Shown: positions 47,346 to 58,559, numbered from the stretch's first letter. The stretch is 64,000 bases of DNA from Liolophura sinensis (GCF_032854445.1 NC_088301.1:31914402-31978401); one strand, 5' to 3'. Translations and numbers: made by a program. The notes: generated by a model from the letters alone, not told the origin.

Positions 47346-47622
47346 GGATGGCCCCAAACCAAAGTCAGAGTTTGCTCCATTTAAAAACCGGTTGCAGTTG
47401 CAGTGGCAGGTTGTTACCATTATGTTCCCTACTTTTTCGTCTGTCGATTTATTGTAAGCACAATGCCAGTCGACTGTTTTCTAAGCCATGTGGGCCCAAG
47501 ATTCCTTCGTCATGAAAAGCCACTCGTTGTACTGACAGCCTCGACATACTTGACAAGGGCAGGTAATAGCACCATGTTTTCAAATGAAGCGCATCTTGCC
47601 ATTGGTTTGGGGCCACCCTTGG
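47346..47622. repeat. Inverted-repeat-bounded segment in receptor 3' UTR
   Basis: GGATGGCCCCAAACCAA at 47346-47362 and TTGGTTTGGGGCCACC at about 47602-47618 are inverted repeats with a 15-bp near-identical core. A MITE-like insertion of about 277 bp is plausible. No target duplication is obvious. Confidence 0.45.
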
Positions 47623-48213
47623 CCAAACCTGTCAGAACAATCTTGGACTAACTGCCGGACTGTCAGATACTCAATTCCTGACGTTCTCAAAATCACCTGC
47701 AAAATTTGAGAAATGGTACCAGTCATAAGAAATGCCTCATGGAAACATTTAAAATGGAAGTCCCATTAACTGGCATTCTCAGGGTTTGAGACGCATAGAT
47801 ACCACATACGGTTCCAAAAGTGGCTATGCAAATCTTAAAGCATGCTGTTGAGAACTGTGCTTAATTGTGAGATAACATCCCAATATGACTGTGCTCAAAT
47901 ATCGTGATTTTGTTGTATCAACTCTTCGAATCGTAAATCAACTAGTCAAATGAAAATAGGATAACTCATAAGTGCTCACAAATTTGTAATGTAGTGATTT
48001 TTGAATTCTGTAAGTCAGTTCTGCATATCACTGTGTGAATGAACCTTAGCTAATTTGTTTTGGTGACATCATATGCAGGTATGTAATATTTCAAACTGCA
48101 GTTATAATGCCGACTGATATCCGATTTTTCAGTGTTACAGTGGGAAAACTTATAATGTTGTAAAATTATCAACCATGTCGTATAAATGACCCAACTGTAC
48201 TCTTCATCAACAA

Positions 48214-48233
48214 AATAAAGCCCAGAAAATAAA
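48214..48233 (+). terminator. Candidate poly(A) signals of the lectin/EGF receptor gene
   Basis: Two AATAAA hexamers lie at 48214-48219 and 48228-48233, about 1 kb after the stop at 47189-47191, with none seen between. This implies a 3' UTR of about 1 kb that contains an inverted-repeat insertion at 47346-47622. Confidence 0.45.
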
Positions 48234-48599
48234 GTCCAGAAATTTCAAACATTCTTTTTGTTCATATATTTGAAACCCACCAACCCAACCAATCCTCCAT
48301 CCATATGATACACAGAAGGGTTTAATGATGGAGTGTTTTTGTTAATGTACTGGTTAACAATCATAAAACAACCATGTCATGGAAACATCACATTTCTGCT
48401 GCAATTCTGTCAAATTCAAGTCCAAAAAAAAGTCAACCCTGGCATCCAATTTGGCAATTACATGCCAAAAACCATGAAGATTTTCAATAATTATTGGGTA
48501 AATTATTAAACCAGATGTCCACCAGATGTGTGTCTAACGGATATTACGCTTCCACCAGACTGGGATCCAGCTGGAATTACCACATTTGTGGTCTAAATT

Positions 48600-49560
48600 A
48601 CATTTGTGTTTAGTCACATCACTACAGATCTGTGTAAAGAGGACATCATGTCCACTAGTTTGTGTCTCGTTCTTAGGATACAAACTGATGTCCTTTGTCT
48701 TCACCAGAACTGTGTCCTTATTTGGATGATCAAGCTACCAGATTTGTGACCACTGTTTGCTCATTTGTATCTTGTTTCTACGACTGATATTTATTAGACA
48801 TCTAATCTTTACCAGAACTGTGTCCAATTTGGATGATCAGTTGTCTGCATATTTGTATCTCGTCAGTACGACTGATATTTAATAGGCAGCTAGTCTTCAC
48901 CAGAACTGTGTCCAATTTGGATGATCAGTTGTCTGCATATTTGTATCTCATCCGTACGACTGATATTTATTAGACATCTAATCTTTACCAGAATTGTGTC
49001 CAATTTGGATGATCAGTTGTCTACATATTTGTATCTCATCCAAATGACTGATATTTAATAGACATCTAGTCTTCACCAGAATTGTGTCCAGTTTGGATGA
49101 TCAGTTGTCTACATATTTGTATCTCATCCGTACGACTGATATTTATTAGACATCTAATCTTTACCAGAATTGTGTCCAATTTGGATGATCAGTTGTCTAC
49201 ATATTTGTATCTCATCCGAATGACTGATATTTAATAGACATCTAGTCTTCACCAGAATTGTGTCCAGTTTGGATGATCATTTGTCTACATATTTGTATCT
49301 CATCCATACAACTGATATTTAATAGACATCTAGTCTTCACCAGAATTGTGTCCAGTTAGGATGATCAGTTGTCTACATATTTGTATCTCATCCGTACAAC
49401 TGATATTTAATAGACATCTAGTCTTCACCAGAATCGTGTCCAAGTTAGACAATCAGGCTACCAGGTTTGTGACCAGCAGCCATCGTCTGTCCAACACATT
49501 TCGTTTCCAAACATCACGTGTCCACAAAATTTGTGTCTAGTTTGGACGACCAGTTCACTA
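48600..49560 (+). repeat. 88-bp tandem repeat between the convergent genes
   Basis: The unit contains TTGTCTACATATTTGTATCT, CGACTGATATTTAATAGAC, TAGTCTTCACCAGAATTGTG and CCAATTTGGATGATCAG. Six to seven good copies lie between about 48770 and 49450, with decayed units on both sides. Confidence 0.9.
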
Positions 49561-50014
49561 AGTCATCCACCTCAGTCTCCCATGGCTCCTCTTTCATGAA
49601 AACTCTTTCCACTGTCTCTACTGAATTGTTTGGAACAGGAGAAGCTGAAATGTGACAACGTTTTGTAAAAATATTAATTCAATAAATATTGGTCTAACAA
49701 ATTCATCTGCAGTGGAATATATAATGCATTAAGGTGTACTCGGGATGTCAAGGACAGTGGCAACAACTTTAATGCTGTATTTCAAATGGTGTATTTCGCC
49801 CAAAGTTTAACACTCTTTGATTTCTTCATCAGCTTAAGGGCCACTTAAAGAGTTTCTGGGAAGTTTAATCAATTTCCCATCAGAAAAAAAAAAAAAGGGC
49901 TGGAATCAAAAGTACGATTTTAAGACCAGTACAATTTTAAGACCTTTATGCTCTTCTGAAAGTGCATTTTTGCATACCAAACTTAAGGTGAAATACAATA
50001 CCTGACCAACCAAG

Positions 50015-50157
50015 GGCCACTTTCATGAAACTTCCTAAGTCACATTTCTCATAACTTTTCGTAAAAGACATTATCTAGGTTCCAGTGCCATAAGGCGACG
50101 TCGTTTACAAGAAAAGTTATGAAAAATTGATTTACGCAGTTTTGTGAAAGTGGCTCC
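50015..50157. mobile_element. Foldback (MITE-like) element, GGGCCACTTTCATGAAACT family
   Basis: The left end GGGCCACTTTCATGAAACTT and right end AGTTTTGTGAAAGTGGCTCC are inverted repeats, and the interior halves also mirror each other (CATAACTTTTCGTAAAAGAC / AAGAAAAGTTATG). Partial copies lie at 9095-9221, about 53755-53830, and at the right window edge from about 63945. Confidence 0.8.
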
Positions 50158-50532
50158 AGATATTTTTGTAATGAATGTCTTTATAGGTGAAGGGGTTATG
50201 TCCTACACGTTATTATCAGAATGGTAAAACTGTTTTCTCAACCTTGCTATAAACTCCATAACAGAACCTTGCTTTTTTGTACTGAATAAAATGGGAAGAA
50301 AAACAAGTGTTTTTGAAAACATGTGGTCTTCAATAAATGTAAGACTGCACAAAACAGACTTAGGAGCATAGTCACATAGGCCTCAATTAATACTGAGAGC
50401 TGAGAAGTCTACAAAATCCTTTTCAAGACTGGGATTGAAACCCACCTAGGAGTTACTTTATGGTCCATTTTTGACATGATCTGCAAATCTGATTTAAAGA
50501 GAGAGTATCTTTTGGGAAATATTGCCGTTTGT

Positions 50533-50538
50533 TTTATT
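50533..50538 (-). terminator. UBE2U: AATAAA overlapping the UBE2U stop codon
   Basis: On the minus strand the transcript ends ACG TAA TAA AAC, so an AATAAA begins inside the stop codon. Used as a poly(A) signal it would leave a 3' UTR of only about 10-30 bases. No other clear minus-strand hexamer was seen before the 88-bp repeats near 49145. Confidence 0.3.
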
Positions 50539-53500
50539 ACGTACACTCACACGCTTTATGATTTACTGACTGGAGATTACACACATCCTCAAATTTTGGG
50601 ACAATCCGACACTTACATAGTGGTTTTCTAGGAGGCAGGTAAATTTTCTTCATTCGGTTGAGTTTCTCCAATTTTGCAGCCTTCTCCTCGTGCTCTGTCA
50701 GCTTATTTGTAAATCTCCCATAGATGAGAATGTTATGTCTGCAGAACAAACAAGTGCACAGTAATATTTCAACACCATACTTTAATATTCAACATAAAGA
50801 AGAGATATTATCCTGTATATTAACTCTCTTGTGCATTACTGCTGGTTTATCTACTCTTCATGTTGACTTCCTAAACAATAAAATAGTTCATCTATTCTTT
50901 TGATAAATAAATATATATGTAAATGTATCTCCTGCAAAAAATACGTGTACACAACTGTGTACATAACTACCATAGCAACCAGCATGATATTACACCGTGT
51001 ACATAACTACCATAGCGATCAGCACGATGTTACACTGTGTACATAACTACCATAGTGACCAGCATGATGTTACACTGCGTACATAACTACCATAGCGACC
51101 AGCATGGCATTATATTTTGATTGTGATTTCAAGCCCATAACTATGGATTAGCATGGCATTAGACATCCATCATAATTACATGTACTTGCACACAACACTA
51201 ACTCATACATACTCCTCAACCTGTCGATTTATCTGCTCTTCTATTTCTTGTTCAGTTAACCCCATGTGCCTGTTTCTTGCAGCTTGGTTCTCTTTGATGG
51301 ATTCTAAAACTGTTTCACACAAATAAAATTGATTCAACATAGTAAAACAAGAAGGTTTAAATTAAAGAAGCATTTGGTTTACAGTTATCAGAAAAATACC
51401 TACGTCAAAGTCCACAACAAAGCAAAAATGGCCTTTAATTTTGTGGAAAATTGATCTGCATCTTGTTATGGTGAAGTAATGTACCCAGTTTCAATTCAAT
51501 ACAATGAACTATCCAGAAAAAAAATTCTGGAAAACTGTAAGTCCCAAAACTTGGCCTGTAACTCTTTATGGTTAAGACATGTACCAAGTTTCAATCCAAT
51601 ACGCAGAACCATTTTCAAAACAAGTCTCAAACTAATAAAATGTCTTTTGACCACAAGACTTCCTACTCCACTCTTGCAGTATACTGATTTTGAGGCATTA
51701 TTTTGTTTAATTTATTATTTGATTTGTGTTTCATGCCATATTCAAGAACATTTAATTTATCTGACAGCAATATACTGGGAGGAAACTGGGGAAACCCACA
51801 ATGATCTGCAGGTTGCTGGTAGATCTTCTCCAAAGTGACTGGAGATGAAGCCAGAATCAGCTGGACTTGAACTCATGGTTCAAGTCAATAACTCTCTCTT
51901 AGTGAGAGGTTCTTGAGTCATTCTGCTATGCTAACACACTATAAACCTCTTTGGCAACGAAGGCGCCCAGCGTCATTTTAAGTACTTGTAACTAGAAAAG
52001 GTAAGATGCACTGGATTGGAAGCTTTGACTTATTTATTTATTTGACTGCAGTTTTATGCCATACTCAACAATATTTCACTTCTTTTACTTTGATGCTTAG
52101 ATGATTTGGAAATATCTAAAACAGATTAGATCATCTGACTAGAGCACTTGATAAATTGCATAAGTTACATGTACTCTTTAGCCTATATTTTAATCGGCAT
52201 TGTGCAACTTCATTCCTGCACACACATGTACATGTAATTATACAGTATAAATACATAACGGCAACATATTACCCTATTAATATGAAAACATGAACATCCC
52301 AACTTGCAAATATTTTTGTCAGGCAGAAAAACATCTGAAAGGGACTTGAAATTCTCACATGATTTCAGCCAGTTGAAAGATTCACCCTCAAGGTGTTAGC
52401 TCAGGTTTTCTACCTAAACATTAGAAATGAGGAATGTCTCACATTGTATCGTGTCAGGACTTACATGTATTTTTCGCTCCTGGTGCTGTTTTTGAGGTAG
52501 CAATGCCACACCAAGTGCTGTGATAATCCTCAAAGGAGAGGCGTGAGACTTTTGTGGGGGCTGTTGTGACATTCCTCACATATGTTGTCGCCTTGGGGGC
52601 TGGGACGCAATGAACCTTACTTGACTGTTTACCCAGCTCTGGGGTAAGCCCAGCTGTGGATGTAAAACAAGGATCATTTAGTACAGTACAGATTAGCATT
52701 ATGCAGCTTCAAATACAGCTCTTTTGGCCTCCTTTTGAGTCCAGTAGTTTGGGAAAAAACTGAGAAACTATACAACTCCTATTAGGCTAATTTATGCAAG
52801 TTAATAACCAGAATATGGATTAAGTGATACTTAAGGGTAGGAAAAATTGCCTGCATTTGACCCTATCATGACACGCAAACGTGTTCAAACATACATACGA
52901 CTTATATCTTCACAAAAAAGAAGCAGTTTACAGCGCAGATCCAAAACTTAAAAATCCAAAACTGGGATCCATAAAGATGCATTGTCTTGCATGATTTTTC
53001 GCAGTTTGTGACTTAATCAGTACACAATTATACACTAGAAAAATCAATCTTTCTATTCTATCAGCAATTACACATTATTATGATTAATTTGAATGCAAAA
53101 AGTATCTCAAGAAAATTTGTGCAGAATATGCCTTTTGGGGCCCATCTTATGAAGCAACTGCAGCTTGTCACTGATGAAATGTCCACTGCAACCTTTAATG
53201 AAGACATTGTTCATCATGGCAAATGCATGTGCTCAATGCAGTCTTGCCCCAGCTTTTTATTTATTTATTTATTTATTTTATTGGTGTTTTACGCCGTACT
53301 CAAGAATATTTCAATAATACAACGGCGGCCGGCATATTGGTGGGAGGAAACCAGGCAGAGGCCGGGGGAAACCCACGACCATCCGCAGATTGCTGACAGA
53401 CCCCCCAGCTTTTAAAGATGGGTCCCCAATATTCATATCTAAATGTGATCAGAACCAAGGGCTATATGCTACCTATCTAAATACATACCCTCCAGCATCT

Positions 53501-56500
53501 GACTGGCTGAGACGCAGTCTAAGACCATCTGCCTGTAGGAACGAGGTGAGCGCTTTAGTAAGTCTGCTGCCTCAGTGTTCACAGGGTTTTCCAGACCAGG
53601 GTTTGACAACAGGCTCTGAGCAGACAGAAAACACAGCAATGTATTAGGCAGAGAGAAGATATGGCCAAAAATAGTCTTGTCCATTCACTTATCTATGTGC
53701 TACCATACTCAAGGATATAGAATATACTCAACAGGATATTTTCAGGTCCTTTGGGGCAACTTGCATGAAACTTAGAAGAGACATTAGGTGATCACATTTC
53801 TGCAAACAAAGTTTTGTAAAACTGCATTCTGTCCCCCCCCCCCCTCCAACCCCACCCCATGGTCATGTTAATGTACTCCACATGTAGAAGACTTGACATG
53901 ATTTATTTATTTATATATATATATATATTTATAACGGTGAAATGTCAGGATTTCCTTCACTGATAAATATTACGTTTTGATATTTCACACCCGGACGCCA
54001 TCTTGTCAAAAAGAGAATGGTGTCAAGACACAAGTCTGGTCAACTTTTAACATTCCTACATCACATAATACGACTGCTCTCTCTGTTGTACGTTATCAGC
54101 TCCACCTCTCACTAGAGCAATACTTATTGTATTCAACCTTCATTGTACAATATACTCTACTAATTTTATGGGGTCTAATGCTGTAATGAGGGGTTTTACA
54201 TGACATCAGTCATTTGAGTGAATAAAACCAGGGTATTCGGGTGTAAAGCAATGTACCTTACAACCCTTCCACCTTAAAGCAGCCAAATCATTACTGGATT
54301 TTTCATGCCTTCAATGTTCAGACAATTCACCCAAATGAGTTAATAAGAGTCCTCAGCGGACTTTAGAACTGCTCAGTAGTAGCACAATATGTTGTGGATA
54401 CAGACCATTAAACTATTTAAAACATAGTATGACAGAGAATCTTCAATGAGTCATCCTGCAGTATTAAGTTATTGAAAAGAGAGTGAAAACTATAGTTGTT
54501 TCTTGTTTCTGGTAAGAGTATGCATATATGCATGCCTGGGGTTTAACATCGTACTTGACAATTTTCAGTCATATGACGACAAGGAGTCATTTGGTGTGCG
54601 TACATATGCTGTGTCTTCTTGTGGCAGGGAGCAAGTGGTTGTCACTGACATATCTTTCCCAAGACTACAGACATTGCATCCCACCCAGTCACAATATACC
54701 AGCACAACCAGTTTTGTTTCCTTGCCCTAACTTCTCAGTGCTGAGCACAAAGCAAGGCGGCAGCAAGTACCATTTTTAAAGTCTTTGGTATGATGCGACC
54801 CTGCGGCTTTGCTTTGATGCTCTAACCACTAGGCCCCGAAGTGGTCTCTCCTGACTTTGAGGTGGATGCTCTAGCCATTAAGCCTCCAAAGTGGGCTCTC
54901 CGAACTTCGCGGGGATGCTCTAGCCGTCAGGCCATCAAAGCTGTTTCTGCCGACTTCCCCAACAAAACAAAGTAGTTTGCCACACAAATACTGACTGGTT
55001 GATTTTAATGAATGAACTGCTAAAATAGACATTTTATTTAGGCTTACCTGAATAGTCAAGAGGACATAACCTATGGAGAAGCATTCTTTCCATTCCTCCC
55101 AGTTGTCCAGTATGTCTACACAAGGCTGGCCTGTTATCATGTCCACTAGCAAAGTAAATCACAGAGCGCAACATAAAATGGAGTGGAAAGCCTGATGTGT
55201 CAGTAAGTATGTAAATAAACTGTCCTTCATAATTATATTTCTTTAAATACTCTATGTGAAATACAGTAACCTGAAATGGAATGTAGATTTAGAATTTCAT
55301 CCCCTCCCCACCAAGCTTGAAATAACACAATGGGAAAGTTATGCAGCTTATATGTACATACATGAACATTAAAAACAATCCCAAAAAAAAAATTATTCAA
55401 CCGTGCTGAACTCAGTATTCCATCAAAAATGTATTTAATGATATTAAAGCAAGGCTATAAATGTAACATACATCTTGTGCATTGTGGTAACTTTCATACA
55501 CTCCTACAAATATATTTATAGGCATGATCTGGTCATCCCTACTCACCATTTGGGTGGAATGGAATTGTGTGGAAACAGATTTGTGGAGGACGGAGATTGA
55601 AGTTTTCATCAAACTTGATGTACAGCCAGAAAATTCCACCTGAGAAAAGAGCAAATTCAGTATATGTAATAGTAGATATGAGCCAAAGTCAACGTGTAGT
55701 ACACATATGTGGTTGCTGATAAAATGTGTACTCATTCCAAATCGTACTCAATCCATGTCATGTATTTTATACACTTAAACAACCAATATAATTTTCTCAG
55801 AATATAGCCCATTTCTCTACTATATAATATGGATATATAAAATTTGGGCAATTCCTCATCTACTAATGAATGCTGGTAAAATTTAGAAATGGCATGACTT
55901 TGATGGCCAGCTTTACTTTAAATTCCCAAGCTTAACACCATACATACATGCATACATACATACATACATATAGAAGACAAAGCCAATAAGTAACACATAC
56001 CTTCCCAAACAGTGCCCCTCAATCCTTTGATTTTGGCACCCCATTCAAAGATAGAGTGGTTTAGTGGAAATGCATCTACACCCTGTGACATGAAAATATT
56101 CAAAAAGATATTAAAACATGTGATGTCTTCAAGTATAACATTAAATCTGGATAAAGCATCTGCTTATTAAGTCAATGCTTAAAATCATTCAAACTTAATG
56201 GAAATGTTAAAAATCAGAAATAAATTTCAAGTGCATGAAAAACACACAAAGCTTTTAAACCAAGCATATAGTATAAGCAGCTGCTACCAAAATGCTGACT
56301 AACAAAGAGTGTGGTCTACCTGGTCTGAAAGAAAAATAATGGACCTGTTTAATGAATTGATCCCTCTGAAATTTTGAATATTCGATTCTTTGGGCGAGAG
56401 GGTCTGAGGGAAAAGCTGGTGTAAAATTCCATATGTAAGCTGTATGCAGAATATGTTGTGTGGCTGCTACATGTGTTTTCTGAGATTCCATATATGCAGC

Positions 56501-56856
56501 TAGATATGTGTTTTCTTTCTTTTACTGCTGATTGTCTTTGCTCTGTTTTATGATTGTAATGATCATTGCCATGAGATATATATGCTATTGCAACGCTCAT
56601 TATTAAAATAAATGTAGAGAAACAAAACACCACAACTATTTACTGTAAACTCACCATAAATTGAATGAATTTACATGTTAGATGTACCGGCTCTGGTATT
56701 TGATAGTCATGTGTTGGACAGCCGTGTGATCAAAACTCGTATCATCATACAGAAAAGTTTACGCAGACTTACCCATGGTGGATCTTTCTTAAAATTCCTA
56801 TATTCTTTCTGAATTAGCAAGTGGGCTCGTGACAACATGGTGTGCTCTGAAGTCAT
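50537..56856 (-). CDS. UBE2U: Ubiquitin-conjugating enzyme E2 U homologue, complete, 8 exons
   Basis: The enzyme would carry ubiquitin as a thioester on a catalytic Cys. Exons in transcript order (complement): 56773-56856, 56001-56082, 55547-55639, 55048-55145, 53489-53615, 52465-52653, 51213-51309, 50537-50738. All phases agree, giving 323 residues; as I recall, human UBE2U is of similar length (about 320). The start is MTSEHTMLSRAHLL; a second Met lies six residues on. UBC-fold blocks are FEWGAKIKGLRGTVWEGGIF, TIPFHPN, TGQPCVDILDN with the active-site Cys, and LLSNPGLENPVNTEAA. The HPN-to-Cys spacing of nine matches UBE2U. The C-terminal extension contains LSFEDYHSTWCGIATSKT, resembling the UBE2U tail, then a charged helical part (HEEKAAKLEKLNRMKK) and a Cys-rich end. 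It is convergent with the receptor gene. Confidence 0.9.
50954..51112 (+). repeat. 40-bp tandem repeat, about 4 copies, in UBE2U intron
   Basis: The unit GTGTACATAACTACCATAGC plus GACCAGCATGATGTTACACT repeats between the UBE2U exons at 51213-51309 and 50537-50738. Confidence 0.92.
51700..51915 (-). mobile_element. Diverged SINE, inverted, in UBE2U intron
   Basis: TTATTATTTGATTTGTGTTT, CATATTCAAGAACATTTAAT, CTGGGAGGAAACTGGGG, TGATCTGCAGGTTGCTGG and AGCTGGACTTGAACTCA match the family in reverse, including the B-box region. A tail-only fragment is at about 52028-52082. Confidence 0.75.
53258..53402 (-). mobile_element. 5'-truncated SINE with target-site duplication, in UBE2U intron
   Basis: (TTTA)n tail, GTTTTACGCCGTACTCAAG, CGGCGGCCGGC, GGTGGGAGGAAACC and CCACGACCATCCGCAG. 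It stops before the tRNA head. CCCCAGCTTTT occurs at 53247-53257 and again at 53403-53413, giving an 11-bp target duplication. It lies 87 bp from the exon ending at 53489. Confidence 0.9.
54525..54960 (-). mobile_element. Second-family SINE, inverted, with triplicated tRNA-like head
   Basis: The left part (TGCCTGGGGTTTAACATCGT, TGTGTCTTCTTGTGGCAGG) is the tail and body of the family seen at 36366-36735. The right part has three consecutive head-like units on the minus strand. They contain GGCCTAGTGGTTAGAGCATC, GGCTTAATGGCTAGAGCATC and GGCCTGACGGCTAGAGCATC, spaced about 50 bp apart. Confidence 0.75.
55048..55145 (-). CDS. UBE2U: UBE2U exon with the catalytic cysteine
   Basis: The exon encodes VDMITGQPCVDILDN, then WEEWKECFSIGYVLLTIQ. 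The Cys of GQPC is the thioester-forming residue by comparison with the E2 family, nine residues after the Asn of HPN encoded at the end of the previous exon. Acceptor CTAG and donor GTAAGC on the minus strand frame the exon. It begins two bases into a Val codon. Confidence 0.9.
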
Positions 56857-56968
56857 ATAATTGGATTAACACTGAATGACCTTTTAATTATAAACCAGAA
56901 GCTTCTCATTTAATACTTACTTAGTTTCACAAAGTGCATATCACAGTGTATAAAATGAACGTCTACCT

Positions 56969-57697
56969 ACCAACATTAACTCTGTAACCTCAGCTGTGTG
57001 CTAGGTAGCATCAAAATTTGCTACTAATTTGTCTCCTAATATTTTAACAAATCACCTGTTCACTGTTTGGATACCAACATTAACTCTGTAACCACAGCTG
57101 TGTGCTAGGTAGCATCAAAATTTGTTACTAATTTGTCTCTTAATATTTTAACAAATCACCTGTTCACTGTTTGGATACTAACATTAACTCTGTAACCACA
57201 GCTGTGTGCTAGGTAGCATCAAAATTTGTTACTAATTTGTCTCCTAATATTTTAACACATCACCTGTTCACTGTTTGGATACCAACATTAACTCTGTAAC
57301 CACAGCTGTGTGCTAGGTAGCATCAAAATTTGTTACTAATTTGTCCCCTAATATTTTAACAAATCATCTGTTCACTATTTGGATACCAACATTAACTCTG
57401 TAACCACAGCTGTGTGCTAGGTAGCATCAAAATTTGTTACTAATTTGTCTCCTAATATTTTAACACATCACCTGTTCACTGTTTGGATACCAACATTAAC
57501 TCTGTAACCACAGCTGTGTGCTAGGTAGCATCAAAATTTGTTACTAATTTGTCTCCTAATATTTTAACAAATCATCTGTTCACTGTTTGGATACCAACAT
57601 TAACTCTGTAACCACAGCTGTGTGCGAGATAGCATCAAAATTTGCTACTTATTTGTCTCCTAATATTTTAACAAATCACCTGTTAACTGTTTGGATT
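56969..57697 (+). repeat. 104-bp tandem repeat, 7 copies, upstream of UBE2U exon 1
   Basis: The unit ACCAACATTAACTCTGTAAC, CACAGCTGTGTGCTAGGTAG, CATCAAAATTTGTTACTAAT, TTGTCTCCTAATATTTTAAC, AAATCACCTGTTCACTG, TTTGGAT repeats at exact 104-bp steps. The array starts 113 bp before the UBE2U start codon (transcript sense), so it sits in the likely promoter. Confidence 0.95.
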
Positions 57698-57867
57698 TGC
57701 AAGTTTTAGGTATGTCATTTATAATTAACTCTAACCTGTATTAGCTCATGCATCTTTATCCTTTATAAAAAAAAACAATTTAAACCATTTACACATTAAC
57801 TGATCAAGATGTTATAAAAATTACTGACATGCTCACAGACACAGATCACATGGTAGCCCAGAAAGAC

Positions 57868-58552
57868 TCCAAATCCTTTTCTTATACTGGCCTAGCGAGG
57901 TTGGAGTCTTGGCGCTAACAGTGTTAAAATCGTACTCAACAAAGGTCCATGCTGATTCTCTTTCTTATGGAAAAAGGGGCCTCCGTGGCTCAGTTGGTTA
58001 GCGCGCTAGCGCAGCGTGATGACCCAGGAGCCTCTCACCAATGCGGTCGCTGTGAGTTCAAGTCCAGCTCATGCTGGCTTCCTCTTCGGCCGTAAGTGGG
58101 AAGGTCTGCCAGTAACCTGCGGATGGTCGTGGGTTTCCCCCGGGCTGTGCCCGGTTTCCACCCACCATAATGCTGGCCGCTGTCGTATAAGTGAAATATT
58201 CTTGAGTACGGCGTAAAACACCAATCAAATAAATAAATAAATCTTATGGAAAAAGTCTCGTGCAAATTAAAAACACCAACCTAAAGATCTGCTTTCCACA
58301 TCTACCACACCGCCACTATCTGCCTTTACTCGCTTTAGGAAGGATTTATTATAGCCATGAAGGTTTCCATCCCACACACAGCAGCCCCATGATGAAGCAG
58401 GGCACGTGTGTAGCTGCTCAAGATGGTGGAAAGCAGTTGGGTTGGTGTCGCCCTGGGCCTTCATTGAGTACGATTTTAACACTGTTAGCGGCGAAAGACG
58501 CCAGCTCCCTTTTTTATACTGTCCTAGCGTTGTTGGAGTCTTTCGGGGCTAA
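57868..58552. repeat. Palindromic element split by a SINE
   Basis: TTGGCGCTAACAGTGTTAAA, ATCGTACTCAA at 57910-57942 is inverted at about 58460-58491 (TTGAGTACGATTTTAACACT, GTTAGCGGC). Just outside, TATACTGGCCTAGCGAGG, TTGGAGTCTT (57884-57913) has a direct counterpart TATACTGTCCTAGCGTTG, TTGGAGTCTT (58516-58542). The SINE at 57976-58241 lies inside. Confidence 0.7.
57976..58241 (+). mobile_element. tRNA-derived SINE, full length, 13-bp target-site duplication
   Basis: This is the reference copy of the first family. Head GGGGCCTCCGTGGCTCAGTT (A box), B box GAGTTCAAGTCCAGC, body GGATGGTCGTGGGTTTCCCC and CATAATGCTGGCCGCTGTCG, 3' end TACGGCGTAAAACACCAATC and tail (AAAT)n. TCTTATGGAAAAA at 57963-57975 and 58242-58254 is a perfect target duplication. 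Very low divergence from the 34902 copy suggests recent activity. Confidence 0.97.
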
Positions 58553-58559
58553 TCGCATG

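Noticed and set aside
53080-53415. 111-codon plus-strand frame
   Set aside because: Its second half is the inverted SINE tail and body; no independent coding evidence.
58016-58265. Open frames inside the 57976 SINE on both strands
   Set aside because: Near-identical peptides recur wherever the SINE occurs (34945, 63585); they reflect the repeat, not genes.
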